Shown here: piece after piece, positions 26,893-35,539 of the stretch
Layout of the letters: each line of letters starts with the position of its first letter
Numbering within the stretch: the stretch's first letter is position 1
Assembly: GCA_017626325.1 (NCBI GenBank)
Contig: JAGAIZ010000043.1
Span: forward strand, 16,102-80,101
Reading direction: 5' to 3'
Length of the DNA: 64,000 nt
Source: Lachnospiraceae bacterium
GTDB taxonomy: Bacteria; Bacillota; Clostridia; Lachnospirales; Lachnospiraceae
Translations under genes and position numbers: made by a program
Notes under the pieces: model-generated
Databases searched by the model: none
Told to the model about the DNA's origin: nothing
Seen by the model: only the letters and a program-made list of their open reading frames with translations

Positions 26893-26921
26893 TTGATTTT
26901 TGCCTGTTAATATTGTATGAT
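26893..26921 (+). promoter_or_regulatory. Promoter for the secreted four-repeat protein gene
   Basis: TTGATT (26893-26898) and TATGAT (26916-26921) with a 17-bp spacer. It would give a leader of about 200 bases that includes the hairpin at 26998-27040. Confidence 0.5.
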
Positions 26922-26997
26922 GAAGTTGCATAAACAGTTATGTAAACTCTAATGACATATTTATGTAATCCATATGTCCGTTTACAAAAGAGCACTG

Positions 26998-27040
26998 GTG
27001 TGCTGTATCGTGCCTTTCCAGGAAGGAGGATACAGCACAC
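26998..27040 (+). promoter_or_regulatory. Perfect 12-bp leader hairpin
   Basis: GTGTGCTGTATC (26998-27009) pairs perfectly with GATACAGCACAC (27029-27040), with further CCTT/AAGG pairing in the loop. No T-run follows, so it is unlikely to be a simple terminator. It lies in the predicted leader of the gene at 27126 and may control or protect that mRNA. Confidence 0.55.
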
Positions 27041-27125
27041 TGTTATACTTGCCAACTGGTTATGCCGCGTGTGGAGATATATCTGCGCGCGGATTGACAG
27101 GTTAAGAGAAAGGCGTGATTACTAT

Positions 27126-28217
27126 ATGAAAAAAGGAGTAATATACAAACTGGGACTGACGGTCTGTCTGGCGCTCAGCGTGCTTATGATTCCGGCGAAC
27201 CGGCTGACGGTGCGGGCGGAAGAGGTGATCGCAACCGTACAGGGCAGGGTTTTATCGGGAACGACATCCGAACTGTTAAAGCTTCATACGGAAGACGGCG
27301 ATATGGAGATCAAGCTGGACAGCGGTACAGATACCAGCGAATGTAAAATACTGCTTCCGGATCATACGATAGGAGTCTCTGTTTCACACGGCTCCGACGG
27401 TTATCTGCATGCGGTGAAGATCACCGCGCAGGCCCAGACTCAGAAGGTAACGCTGGCTTCTTCTACATCTACCGTGACGGGAACGATAGGCCAGAAGACG
27501 AAAGGAGATATCTTATATCTCAATACAGATGCCGGAGAAATGGAGATCAAGCTGGATTCAACAACTGATATGAGCGGATGCTCCGTACTGGTAGCGGACA
27601 AGTATTACAGCGTGACCTGTGCCAGAGGTTCTGACGCTTATATGCATGCCGTCACCATTGCGGACATGGTCAAAACATCTGCCGACACAACGGCTTCTTC
27701 GACAGCGGCATCAGTTAATACAGGGCTTACGCCTGCACCGTCAGATGCTTCTTCTGTAAAGACGGCATCCGGCTCGGTTACCGGAACGGTATCGGACAAG
27801 ACGACGGAAACGCTCCTGTATCTGACCACGAATGAAGGAGAAATGCAGTTTGCGATTGAGAATACTACGGACGCAAGGCTCGGCATGGTCCTGACCAAAG
27901 GAAATAAACTGGCGGTCTCTTACTATCATGGTTCAGACGGCTATCTGCATGCCGTCAGTATTGTAGGGGTTAAGAATGCTTCGTCGGGAGCGTCGTTCGA
28001 TACGTCTTCGACCTCTGCGGTGACGGGAACCGTAAACAGTAAATCTTCAGAGGATATACTGTATCTGGATACCCAGTATGGTCTGATGGAACTGAAAATG
28101 GATGGAGTGCAGAGTGTAACGAACTGTAAGGTATTAGTCAGCGGCAGGAAGCTCAGCGTGACTTGCGCGAGAGGTTCCGACGCGTATATGCACGCTGTGA
28201 ATATTACAGGACAGTAA
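27126..28217 (+). CDS. Secreted protein with four about 65-residue repeats
   Basis: A 363-residue protein with a signal peptide (KKGVIYKLGLTVCLALSVLM, likely cut after VRA). Four repeats start near VQGRVLSGTTSE, VTGTIGQKTKGD, VTGTVSDKTTET and VTGTVNSKSSED. Each has a strand-rich core (ILYLNTDAGEMEIKLDSTTD) and ends in a GSDxYxHAV motif. Repeats 1 and 3 share HGSDGYLHAV, while 2 and 4 share CARGSDAYMHAV. No membrane anchor or sorting signal is visible. I do not recognise the family; the small beta modules suggest binding. ATG 27126 was chosen for the signal peptide. Confidence 0.75.
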   Translation: MKKGVIYKLGLTVCLALSVLMIPANRLTVRAEEVIATVQGRVLSGTTSELLKLHTEDGDMEIKLDSGTDTSECKILLPDHTIGVSVSHGSDGYLHAVKITAQAQTQKVTLASSTSTVTGTIGQKTKGDILYLNTDAGEMEIKLDSTTDMSGCSVLVADKYYSVTCARGSDAYMHAVTIADMVKTSADTTASSTAASVNTGLTPAPSDASSVKTASGSVTGTVSDKTTETLLYLTTNEGEMQFAIENTTDARLGMVLTKGNKLAVSYYHGSDGYLHAVSIVGVKNASSGASFDTSSTSAVTGTVNSKSSEDILYLDTQYGLMELKMDGVQSVTNCKVLVSGRKLSVTCARGSDAYMHAVNITGQ

Positions 28218-28249
28218 GCGCGGGCGCGCGGCAGCATAGAATACATAAT

Positions 28250-28293
28250 AGGGAGAGCCGAACCGGAATCAGGGTTATGCTCTCCCTTCTTTG
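28250..28293 (+). terminator. Rho-independent terminator after the repeat protein
   Basis: AGGGAGAGC (28250-28258) pairs with GCTCTCCCT (28279-28287), followed by TCTTTG. It lies 33 bases after the stop codon. Confidence 0.75.
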
Positions 28294-28324
28294 TGAAAGA
28301 GAAAGATATGGAGATCAGAGACGA

Positions 28325-28891
28325 ATGAAAATGGAATATGCAGATCATAAATTAAGATGCCGCTGGGCGAATCCAAAGAATCCGCTGTATATACGGTATC
28401 ACGATGAAGAGTGGGGCGTACCGGTTTATGACGACCAGCGTTTGTATGAAATGCTGCTGTTAGAGTCTTTTCAGGCAGGATTATCATGGGAATGTGTGTT
28501 GAATAAAAGGGAAGCGTTCCGTAAAGCCTTCGATGGATTTGACATCGATAAAATATGCGGTTATGATGAAACAAGGCTGGAAGCGTTAAGGCAGGATGGA
28601 ACGATTATCCGCAATCGGCTGAAGCTGCGCGCCGCAGTTGACAACAGCCGGATTTTTAAGGAAATTGCGGCAGAATACGGTTCTTTTGCGGAATATTTAT
28701 GGAGCTATACGGATCATAAGATTGTCTATGAGAATGATAAAGTCAGTTCACCGTTGTCTGACGCTGTTTCGGGAGATCTGCGCAGACGGGGTATGAAATT
28801 CGTGGGTACTACGATTATTTATTCTTATCTACAGGCGGTAGGGGTGATTTATTCTCATGAAGACGGCTGCTTCCTATGCAGGAAAAAATAA
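28325..28891 (+). CDS. tag: DNA-3-methyladenine glycosylase I
   Basis: A 188-residue Tag-type glycosylase. Family motifs are RCRWANPKNPLYIRYHDEEW, LLLESFQAGLSW and FVGTTIIYSYLQAVG; the zinc-binding Cys/His set is RCRW, the His in the HDEEWG segment, SHEDGCFLCR. It removes 3-methyladenine from alkylated DNA for base-excision repair. GGAG lies about 14 bases before ATG 28325, with an alternative ATG at 28331. A flavin reductase and endonuclease III follow. Confidence 0.95.
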   Translation: MKMEYADHKLRCRWANPKNPLYIRYHDEEWGVPVYDDQRLYEMLLLESFQAGLSWECVLNKREAFRKAFDGFDIDKICGYDETRLEALRQDGTIIRNRLKLRAAVDNSRIFKEIAAEYGSFAEYLWSYTDHKIVYENDKVSSPLSDAVSGDLRRRGMKFVGTTIIYSYLQAVGVIYSHEDGCFLCRKK

Positions 28892-28962
28892 GCATTTTGC
28901 GCTGGACGAAATTGCGAATGATAATATGGAAAAAGAAATGAAAACTGAAAGGAGAAGAAAAT

Positions 28963-29532
28963 ATGGGGCGTATGGAAGAACTTGGTTTTCAGAAGATTTC
29001 GGGGGAGAAATTGGGAGATTTGGCGTTCAATCCTTTTGAAAAAATAGGAAAGGAATGGGCTTTGATCACAGCCGGAGATGAGAAGGGATGGAATACCATG
29101 ACGGTTTCCTGGGGATTCGCCGGCGTTATGTGGGGGAAGAATACGTTTACCACAGTGATCAGGCCGCAGCGTTATACGAAAGAATATGTGGATAAAAATG
29201 AGTATTTTACAGTCAGCTTCTATCAGGAAGCGTATCATAAGGCATTAGCGTTCTGCGGTTCCCACAGCGGCAGGGATTGTGATAAGGCAAAGGAAACGGG
29301 ACTGACGCCGGTAGTGATCGAGGATGCGGAGAGCGCCTACGGTACAGCGTATGCTTTCCGTACGACCGCTTTCGAGCAGGCGGATCTGGTGCTGGTCTGC
29401 CGCAAAGCGTATGTGCAGGAGATGAAGCCTGAGTGTTTCGCGGGCGGCGACAACGATGCGAAATGGTATCCAGACAAGGATTATCATGTGCAGTATATCG
29501 GGGAGATTGCGGCGGCATACATCAGAGAATGA
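28963..29532 (+). CDS. Flavin reductase-like FMN-binding protein
   Basis: A 189-residue protein of the flavin reductase/FMN-binding split-barrel family: ALITAGDEKGWNTMTVSWG, TTVIRPQRYTKEYVDKN and YFTVSFY are the typical flavin-binding strand and loop segments. It likely reduces flavin or acts as an FMN oxidoreductase with an unknown electron acceptor. GAAAGGAG precedes the ATG. It ends 13 bases before nth. Confidence 0.9.
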   Translation: MGRMEELGFQKISGEKLGDLAFNPFEKIGKEWALITAGDEKGWNTMTVSWGFAGVMWGKNTFTTVIRPQRYTKEYVDKNEYFTVSFYQEAYHKALAFCGSHSGRDCDKAKETGLTPVVIEDAESAYGTAYAFRTTAFEQADLVLVCRKAYVQEMKPECFAGGDNDAKWYPDKDYHVQYIGEIAAAYIRE

Positions 29533-29545
29533 AAGAGGGAGTGTC

Positions 29546-30187
29546 ATGACGAAGAAACAATTAGCGCTTGCGGTGATAGAAAGACTGAAAGAAGAGTATC
29601 CTGATGCGGGGTGTACGCTGGATTATAATGAGGCGTGGAAGCTTCTGGTCAGCGTGAGGCTGGCGGCTCAGTGTACGGATGCCAGAGTGAATGTGGTAGT
29701 AGAGAAGCTGTATGAGAAGTTCCCGGATGTTGATGCGCTGGCGGCGGCGCCGGTGGAGGAGATTGAACAGATCGTGCATCCCTGCGGTTTGGGAAACAGT
29801 AAGGCGAGAGATATCAGCGCGTGTATGAAGATGCTGAAGGAAGAATACGGCGGAAAGGTGCCGGATGATTTTGACGCGTTATTAAGGCTTCCGGGGGTGG
29901 GGCGCAAAAGCGCTAATCTGATCATGGGCGACGTATTCGGCAAGCCTGCGATTGTCACGGATACCCATTGTATCCGCATCTGCAACAGAATCGGTCTGGT
30001 AGATAACATCAGGGAGCCGAAGAAGGTGGAGATGGCATTGTGGAAGATTGTTCCGCCGGAAGAAGGAAGCGATCTGTGTCACAGGCTGGTATATCACGGC
30101 AGGGCGGTATGTACCGCCCGGACGAAGCCATACTGTGATAAATGTTGTCTTAAGGATATTTGTAAGAGTGCGGGAAAGGATCTGTGA
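29546..30187 (+). CDS. nth: Endonuclease III
   Basis: A 213-residue DNA glycosylase/AP lyase. The helix-hairpin-helix LPGVGRKSANLIM carries the catalytic Lys, IVTDTHCIRICNR the catalytic Asp, and the [4Fe-4S] loop is CTARTKPYCDKCCLKDIC. It excises oxidised pyrimidines. ATG 29546 was chosen because GAGGGAG precedes it and it matches the family N terminus; a longer frame overlaps the flavin reductase gene. With tag it forms a repair pair. Confidence 0.96.
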   Translation: MTKKQLALAVIERLKEEYPDAGCTLDYNEAWKLLVSVRLAAQCTDARVNVVVEKLYEKFPDVDALAAAPVEEIEQIVHPCGLGNSKARDISACMKMLKEEYGGKVPDDFDALLRLPGVGRKSANLIMGDVFGKPAIVTDTHCIRICNRIGLVDNIREPKKVEMALWKIVPPEEGSDLCHRLVYHGRAVCTARTKPYCDKCCLKDICKSAGKDL

Positions 30188-30223
30188 TTTGTGTAAGAAC
30201 CGTCCGGAGAAGGGAAAAAGAAG

Positions 30224-31024
30224 ATGAAGCTTACGATGTTGGGCACTGGCATGGCAATGGTCACGAAGTGCTATAATACCTGTTTTGCGCTGCAGGACCA
30301 AGGAGAGACGTTCTTAGTGGACGGCGGCGGAGGCAATACTATATTGAAACGGCTTGAAGAGGCGGAGATCGACTATAAGTCTGTACACCATATTTTTATT
30401 ACCCATAAGCACATCGACCATATCATGGGGATTGTATGGATGATCCGCAGAATTGGCCAGGGTATCAATAAAGGCGAGTATACGGGAAATGTGACTGTTT
30501 ACGGACATGATGAAGTGATCGGGATTCTTCGCAACATGGTATTTGCGCTTTTGCAGAATAAGGTCACGAAGCATATTGACAGCAGGATCTGTCTGCGTGT
30601 AGTGGAAGATGGGGAGGAAACCGGGATACTGGGCTGTCGGACGGCTTTTTTTGACATACATTCTACGAAGGATAAGCAGTTTGGGTTCAGTATATACTAT
30701 GACGGAGAACATAAACTGACCTGCTGCGGCGATGAACCATATAATGACTGTAATAGTCAATATGTGGAAAGCAGTACATGGCTGATGCTTGAGGCGTTCT
30801 GCATGTATCGGGACGCGGATATTTTCAAACCCTATGAGAAACATCATACTACGGTGAAAGAAGCCTGTGAGCAGGCGGAGAAGCTGAGAATCCCTAATTT
30901 GCTCCTGTACCATACGGAAGACAGCCATATAGCGCAGCGTAAAGCGTTGTATACGGCGGAGGGATGTCTGTATTATCACGGAAATCTCTGTGTGCCGGAT
31001 GATTTGGAAAGCTATGAGTTATGA
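30224..31024 (+). CDS. MBL-fold metallo-hydrolase, RNase Z-like
   Basis: A 266-residue metallo-beta-lactamase-fold protein. The metal motif is THKHIDHIMG (HxHxDH), preceded by FLVDGGGGNT; further His and Asp ligands lie in CCGDEPYNDC and LLLYHTEDSH. The start MKLTMLGTGMAMV is typical of the RNase Z/ElaC superfamily, but the substrate is not evident. It overlaps the following gene by 11 bases. Confidence 0.88.
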   Translation: MKLTMLGTGMAMVTKCYNTCFALQDQGETFLVDGGGGNTILKRLEEAEIDYKSVHHIFITHKHIDHIMGIVWMIRRIGQGINKGEYTGNVTVYGHDEVIGILRNMVFALLQNKVTKHIDSRICLRVVEDGEETGILGCRTAFFDIHSTKDKQFGFSIYYDGEHKLTCCGDEPYNDCNSQYVESSTWLMLEAFCMYRDADIFKPYEKHHTTVKEACEQAEKLRIPNLLLYHTEDSHIAQRKALYTAEGCLYYHGNLCVPDDLESYEL

Positions 31025-31697
31025 GAATCATTTCTTTGAAACTGCATTATCGAATTTCGCTTTGGATGCGGCATGCGGCGGCGCTGTCCGTCATTTGACG
31101 AAGCTTGGATATACGTTAGATCAGATCGTGGACAGATTGGACTATCCCGCGCCGCGCGCCAAAGTACGCAGGATAATGATGGAGTATCTGTACGAAAGCA
31201 GGGTCTTATTGCGGGAGGAACCTTCTGAAGCGCTTCTGGCGGCGCCTGCAGCTTATGTGCAGGAGCAGGACGCGTATGGGAGAAGGAGCATTCGCAGGAT
31301 AGATGGTGACCGAAGAAGTCAATTTGGAATGACATCCGTGCCGGATTTGTCATCTGTGTCAGATTATGTACAAGAGCGTAAAATACGGCATTCGGAAGAC
31401 ATATTATGGAAAGAGACCAGATATGTTCCGGAACGTGACCGGAAACTGACAGTTGTGTTACATCAGAAGTGCGAAGAAAATGGCGAGATGTACAGCTATA
31501 TATCCTGTCAATTCGGAAACCTGCAATGCCTGAATAAGCGTCAAAGAGATTATCTGGAAGGACTGTGCTTTGACGCACCAATAGTATATCACAGACTGGA
31601 TCAGCGTATGAGAGAAATCATCCCGAAGCTGTATGAGGCAGGAGAATATCACGGGAGCGCGTATTTCATCAGAACCAGAGAACGGATGGAACTTTAA
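31014..31697 (+). CDS. Conserved-looking protein of unknown function
   Basis: A 227-residue soluble protein with no membrane segment. The N terminus is helical (GGAVRHLTKLGYTLDQIVDRL), the middle is charged and Ser/Arg-rich, and the C-terminal part reads YSYISCQFGNLQCLNKRQRD followed by IVYHRLDQRMREIIPKLYEA. ATG 31014 overlaps the metallo-hydrolase stop by 11 bases, so the two are translationally coupled. I do not recognise a family and assign no function. Confidence 0.7.
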   Translation: MSYENHFFETALSNFALDAACGGAVRHLTKLGYTLDQIVDRLDYPAPRAKVRRIMMEYLYESRVLLREEPSEALLAAPAAYVQEQDAYGRRSIRRIDGDRRSQFGMTSVPDLSSVSDYVQERKIRHSEDILWKETRYVPERDRKLTVVLHQKCEENGEMYSYISCQFGNLQCLNKRQRDYLEGLCFDAPIVYHRLDQRMREIIPKLYEAGEYHGSAYFIRTRERMEL

Positions 31698-31733
31698 AAC
31701 AAGAAAATAGAAAGCAGAAAAGAGAGAGAAAGC

Positions 31734-33023
31734 ATGAAAGATTATATAGAGTCTCTGTTTCAGTTCATTGACGGCAGCCCCACCTGCTATCAGGCAGTTG
31801 ACCGGATTGGAAAACGTCTTGCGCAGGCTGGTTACCGGGAATTATCGGAAAAGGAGCCCTGGCAGATTGCGGCAGGAGAAAGGTATTATGTGAAACGGAA
31901 CGATTCTTCGCTGATTGCCTTTTCCATTCCGAAGCAAAAGGAGACGGAAGCACTGAGCAAAGGATTTCATATCGTGGCGGCGCACAGTGATTCACCCTGT
32001 TTTAAATTAAAGGAAAAACCGGAGCTTACCGTGGAGAAGCAATATCTAAAGTGGAATGTGGAGAAATACGGCGGTATGATCCTGTCTTCCTGGCTGGACC
32101 GGCCACTGTCCGTTGCCGGCAGGGTCGTGGTGAAAGAACAGGAGAAGATGGTGACTAAGCTAGTCAATATAGAACGGGATGTGGCAGTAATTCCCAATCT
32201 GGCAATTCATATGAACCGTGATATGAATAAGGGTGTTGAATATAACCCGCAGATCGATATGCAGCCATGTGTCGGGAGCATTGGAGACCAGGGCGGATAT
32301 TTGAAGCTGTTGGCAGAAGAAGCCGGTGTGGAGGAACGTGATATTCTGGGGCAGGATATTTTCCTGTATAATAGAGACCGCTGTAAAAGAGTGGGGATAG
32401 AAGAAGAGTGGATCTGCGGTCCGAGACTGGATGATCTGGAATGTGTCTATGGGGCGCTGGAGGCTTTGCTCTTAAGCGAAAGCCTGAGCGGGGATTATAT
32501 CAATATGCTGGCGGTTTTTGATAACGAAGAAGTGGGAAGCGGTACGAAGCAGGGAGCCGACTCGACGTTTCTCAAAGATGTGCTTGCACGCATCCGGTCA
32601 GGACTGCACATAGGAGAAGAACATTACCAGTGTATGCTGGCGGACAGTTTCCTGATTTCGGCGGATAACGCGCATGCCGTACACCCCAATCATCCTGAAA
32701 AAGCGGATCCGGAGAATAAGCCGTATCTGAATGAAGGAATTGTGATTAAATTTCATGGTTCTCAGCGCTATGCAACCGACGCGTATTCGGCGGCGGTGAT
32801 GAAGGATATCTGTCATCAGGCACAGGTCCCGTATCAGGTCTATGCGAACCGTTCCGATATCATAGGAGGCAGTACGCTGGGTAATATATTGATGGCACAG
32901 GTGTCTGTGAACACGGTAGATATCGGACTGCCGCAGCTTGCCATGCATTCCGCCTGTGAAACGGCAGGGGCGAAGGATATAGAATATCTGATCCGTGCGC
33001 TGCAGGCGTTCTATCAAAGATAA
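31734..33023 (+). CDS. apeB: M18 family aminopeptidase
   Basis: A 429-residue M18 metallopeptidase. Metal-binding and catalytic motifs are AAHSDSPCFKLK (first His and Asp), FDNEEVGSGTKQGADS (catalytic and metal Glu) and the late LPQLAMHSACETAG (His). These enzymes cut N-terminal, often acidic, residues from peptides in the cytoplasm as large oligomers. AGAGAGA precedes the ATG. The 3' end runs into short 36-bp repeats. Confidence 0.94.
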   Translation: MKDYIESLFQFIDGSPTCYQAVDRIGKRLAQAGYRELSEKEPWQIAAGERYYVKRNDSSLIAFSIPKQKETEALSKGFHIVAAHSDSPCFKLKEKPELTVEKQYLKWNVEKYGGMILSSWLDRPLSVAGRVVVKEQEKMVTKLVNIERDVAVIPNLAIHMNRDMNKGVEYNPQIDMQPCVGSIGDQGGYLKLLAEEAGVEERDILGQDIFLYNRDRCKRVGIEEEWICGPRLDDLECVYGALEALLLSESLSGDYINMLAVFDNEEVGSGTKQGADSTFLKDVLARIRSGLHIGEEHYQCMLADSFLISADNAHAVHPNHPEKADPENKPYLNEGIVIKFHGSQRYATDAYSAAVMKDICHQAQVPYQVYANRSDIIGGSTLGNILMAQVSVNTVDIGLPQLAMHSACETAGAKDIEYLIRALQAFYQR

Positions 33024-33031
33024 GAGCGGGG

Positions 33032-33110
33032 ATGCAGGATACGCTGTGACAGTGTTGCATCAGCGGAATGCAGGATGCGTTGTCACAGCGTTACATCAGC
33101 GGAATGCTGA
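33032..33110. repeat. 36-bp direct repeats between apeB and the AraC-type gene
   Basis: ATGCAGGAT-beginning units start at 33032 and 33068, with a partial third at 33104. The units share CATCAGCGGAATGC. They begin nine bases after the apeB stop and run into the 3' end of the convergent regulator gene (33091). Confidence 0.75.
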
Positions 33111-34098
33111 AAGGGCTGCCATTATCTTCCGCGTTGGACAGAAGCTTGTGCGTTCTGTAATAGGTGGGAGTACATCCCAGATATTTTTTAAACAGCTTGT
33201 TAAAATAGCTTGTGTTATTAAAACCTACAGAAGAAGCCAGGTCTGCGATGGACATGCATGCGTTTGGCACATCTGACATTTTCCTGGTTGCTTCGAAGAT
33301 ACGGTACTTCATCAGGTATTCGAAGGGCGTCATCTGCAGAGTGCGGGAAAAGCACCGGCAGCATTCGCTCTTGCTGATATGCACGCTGGAGGCTATTTCT
33401 TCCAGCGAAATAGGTTCGGCGTGATGCGTTCGGATGTAAAGCATTGCCTGTTTGACACGCTGCTCGTCCAGAGAAGTATGGACGGACGGCGCGGGGGTCG
33501 TGTTCATCTGCGGCAGCCGGCTGACCAGCTCCGCCCAGAAACGGCACAAATGTCCCTTTGTGGCGATTTCGTAGCCGAAGGATTTGGTTACATTAGCGGC
33601 AATCGCGTCATTTAAAGCGTCGATCATACGCTCGTGCCAGGAATTGTTCTCGTTTAATACCATGACCTTAAATAGCTGGGAATTCTGTATGGGCAGCAGG
33701 AAACGCGCATGGAGGGAACTGGCCTTATATCCAAACAAAAACTCCGGGTGAAATACAATAGAATAGAAGGTACAGTTCTTATTGTCCAGAGAGTAGATGG
33801 AATGCATCACGTTCTGGTTGATGATAATGCCCTGTCCCGGCTCAATTTTGTAGGTGGAATCATCGGTCGATATCTCTGCCACACCGTCGTTAATAATAAT
33901 AATTTCCATTTCTTCATGCCAGTGCCATCGGATCCGGTTCATGTAGGATTTGCGCAGATCCAGATAGTAGACGCTGACAGGATAGTCCAGCGTACCGAAT
34001 TCCTTTTTCTCATACAGATTCTCATAAGTCTCGATCGGATCCTGTCCGGATTCTATTTGTTCTGTTTTCACATCGATGACAGTCAGTGTGTTATCCAT
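33091..34098 (-). CDS. AraC-family transcription regulator with cupin sensor
   Basis: A 335-residue regulator. The N-terminal cupin-like domain includes WHWHEEMEIIIINDG and PGQGIIINQNVMHSI. The C-terminal AraC double helix-turn-helix has ISLEEIASSVHISKSECCRC and SIADLASSVGFNNTSYFNKL. Such regulators commonly sense a sugar and control transport or hydrolase genes; no such genes are adjacent. ATG 34098 was chosen because the promoter at 34233-34261 would lie inside a longer version. Confidence 0.93.
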   Translation of the reverse strand: MDNTLTVIDVKTEQIESGQDPIETYENLYEKKEFGTLDYPVSVYYLDLRKSYMNRIRWHWHEEMEIIIINDGVAEISTDDSTYKIEPGQGIIINQNVMHSIYSLDNKNCTFYSIVFHPEFLFGYKASSLHARFLLPIQNSQLFKVMVLNENNSWHERMIDALNDAIAANVTKSFGYEIATKGHLCRFWAELVSRLPQMNTTPAPSVHTSLDEQRVKQAMLYIRTHHAEPISLEEIASSVHISKSECCRCFSRTLQMTPFEYLMKYRIFEATRKMSDVPNACMSIADLASSVGFNNTSYFNKLFKKYLGCTPTYYRTHKLLSNAEDNGSPFSIPLM

Positions 34099-34232
34099 AA
34101 TAGATGCCCTTATCCCTGGTTGTTGTTTTCTTCCTGTGCACAGCGCATTCTGTTTTGATACAGACTGCCTTTCATACAGTCTTCGGTACCATTCGTGCCG
34201 TATTATGCGTGGTTTGTGATATTTGTAGAAAT

Positions 34233-34261
34233 ATATTAGCATATGATACATGCGGAGTCAA
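34233..34261 (-). promoter_or_regulatory. Promoter of the AraC-type regulator gene
   Basis: On the minus strand TTGACT (34256-34261) and TAATAT (34233-34238) are separated by exactly 17 bp. Transcription would begin near 34226, giving a leader of about 128 bases. The 34099-34434 gap also holds a TATAAT at 34388-34393 that may serve the S8 gene; nothing else is seen there. Confidence 0.75.
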
Positions 34262-34434
34262 AACAAAAATAGAGAAGAAAACAGGTTGAAAAATTGAGTA
34301 AAAACGTAAGAAAAAGCGGAAAACAATGATTTTGCAGGCACAAAGAAAGCAACCGGAAAGTGTGCTCACATAATATACTTATAAAACTATAATAGCGTCG
34401 ATGGGGATGATAGCATTGGCGGTGGTGTGAAAGT

Positions 34435-34848
34435 ATGGATTCCCAGAAAAACGAAAACCTGTTAAATCTGGCGCTGAACACGCCGGCGGTTCAGCGGGAA
34501 CAGTCGCTGGAACTGAATGTTGGATATGATACGGAGGAAAAAACCTGGGAGGTAATCGTGAAATATCACGGTTCGCTGCAGGAACTGGCGGCGAGAAGGA
34601 TTGTCGTGGAGGAATTGATTGCAGGTTATGCAATCTTAACTGTACCGGAATCCGAGATGGCGGTTCTGGCACAAACGGAGCAGATTGAATATGTAGAGAA
34701 ACCCAAGCGGCTGTTTTTCTCTGATATAGCGGGAAATACGGCTGCCTGCTTTGCGCCGGGCAGTATGCTGTCGCGGCAGTTGACAGGAAAAGGGGTGTTG
34801 GTGGCAGTGATTGATTCCGGGGAGCGTGTTATTATAATGTCAAGTTAG
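34435..34848 (+). pseudogene. S8 (subtilase) peptidase gene truncated by the ICE
   Basis: The 137 codons match the N-terminal prodomain-like part of clostridial S8 peptidases related to CspB (ELNVGYDTEEKTWEVIVKYH, IVVEELIAGYAILTVPE). The catalytic domain opens with GKGVLVAVIDSG, which supplies the catalytic Asp. Directly after this motif the sequence turns into ERVIIMSS and a stop, where a subtilase would continue with the residues around the second catalytic site. The His and Ser parts are absent, so the product cannot be an active protease. The rest of the gene should lie beyond the right end of the element. Confidence 0.85.
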
Positions 34849-34880
34849 TAAGAACCCAATGAAATCAAGGGTTCCCGCTG

Positions 34881-35117
34881 ATTTAGTCCTACGAAAAAAT
34901 GCCAAATCAAAGGTTATTTTGAGTTAGGATGAGCTCATTTTATAATTCAGAAAACGGAACTTGCATTTATTTAACACGCAGTATTTTTGGTTTTGGCAAC
35001 AGGCATTTTATGCCTTAAAAACTGAATATTGTAAATTTAGATAGGACTAAATTAGCTTTTGACCAAAGTTTTGGTAACAGTGTTTGCTGTTCTTTGGACT
35101 TGCTGACTTAGTCCTAC
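34881..35117. repeat. ICE left-end repeats (TTAGTCCTAC)
   Basis: TTAGTCCTAC occurs at 34883-34892 and 35108-35117 in direct orientation, and the 11-base ATTTAGTCCTA (34881-34891) recurs inverted at 35042-35052. TTTTGGCAACAG and TTTTGGTAACAG also repeat (34991 and 35069). A GAACCC/GGGTTC hairpin sits at 34852-34874. They fill the 298-base non-coding left end and may bind the recombinase or control transcription inward. Confidence 0.65.
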
Positions 35118-35146
35118 TTTTTTTGCCCGGAAAAGGAGGAGATAGT

Positions 35147-35539
35147 TTGGCAATGACAAAGCAAGAGTTAATTGAGTTCCTGAATGAACTGGTGGAATTA
35201 GCCGGTGAAGAAAACAAGACAAGAGCAGTTTTAGTAAAAGAAAAGTTTATCCGTGACTTTGAAAAAAGTTATGAGTTTGAAAAGGAGGCTGAAAAGGAAA
35301 TATCATATCTGCCGCCGCATTATATAGCAGCTATGCCGGATGCAGTGCAGGAAGAAATCAGGCAGAAAGTAATAGCGGCACTTACGGAGCATGGTGAGTG
35401 TACTCCGGAGAATGTTCAGAGAGCGATGGATTCCAAAATCTACGATTTAAGTGAGCTGATAGACATACGGGAGTATGTAGAGCGTATGGAAGAAGAACAG
35501 CGTAAGAAGTCTGAACAGAGCAGGAGGGGCAGCAGATGA
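35147..35539 (+). CDS. ICE accessory protein, unknown
   Basis: About 130 residues, charged and largely helical (MTKQELIEFLNELVELAGEE, RQKVIAALTEHGECTPENVQ), with a basic C terminus. It is the first gene of the element. AAGGAGGA at 35133-35140 favours the TTG at 35147 (spacing six) over the ATG at 35153. The stop overlaps the next start (ATGA). No family recognised. Confidence 0.7.
   Translation: MAMTKQELIEFLNELVELAGEENKTRAVLVKEKFIRDFEKSYEFEKEAEKEISYLPPHYIAAMPDAVQEEIRQKVIAALTEHGECTPENVQRAMDSKIYDLSELIDIREYVERMEEEQRKKSEQSRRGSR

Noticed and set aside
26998-27040. The 12-bp hairpin as a terminator of the OPT-PqqD operon
   Set aside because: No T-run follows and a candidate promoter lies upstream of it, so it is more likely part of the next gene's leader.
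33091-34251. A longer form of the AraC-type regulator starting at 34251
   Set aside because: A near-consensus minus-strand promoter at 34233-34261 overlaps that start, so translation must begin downstream, at ATG 34098.
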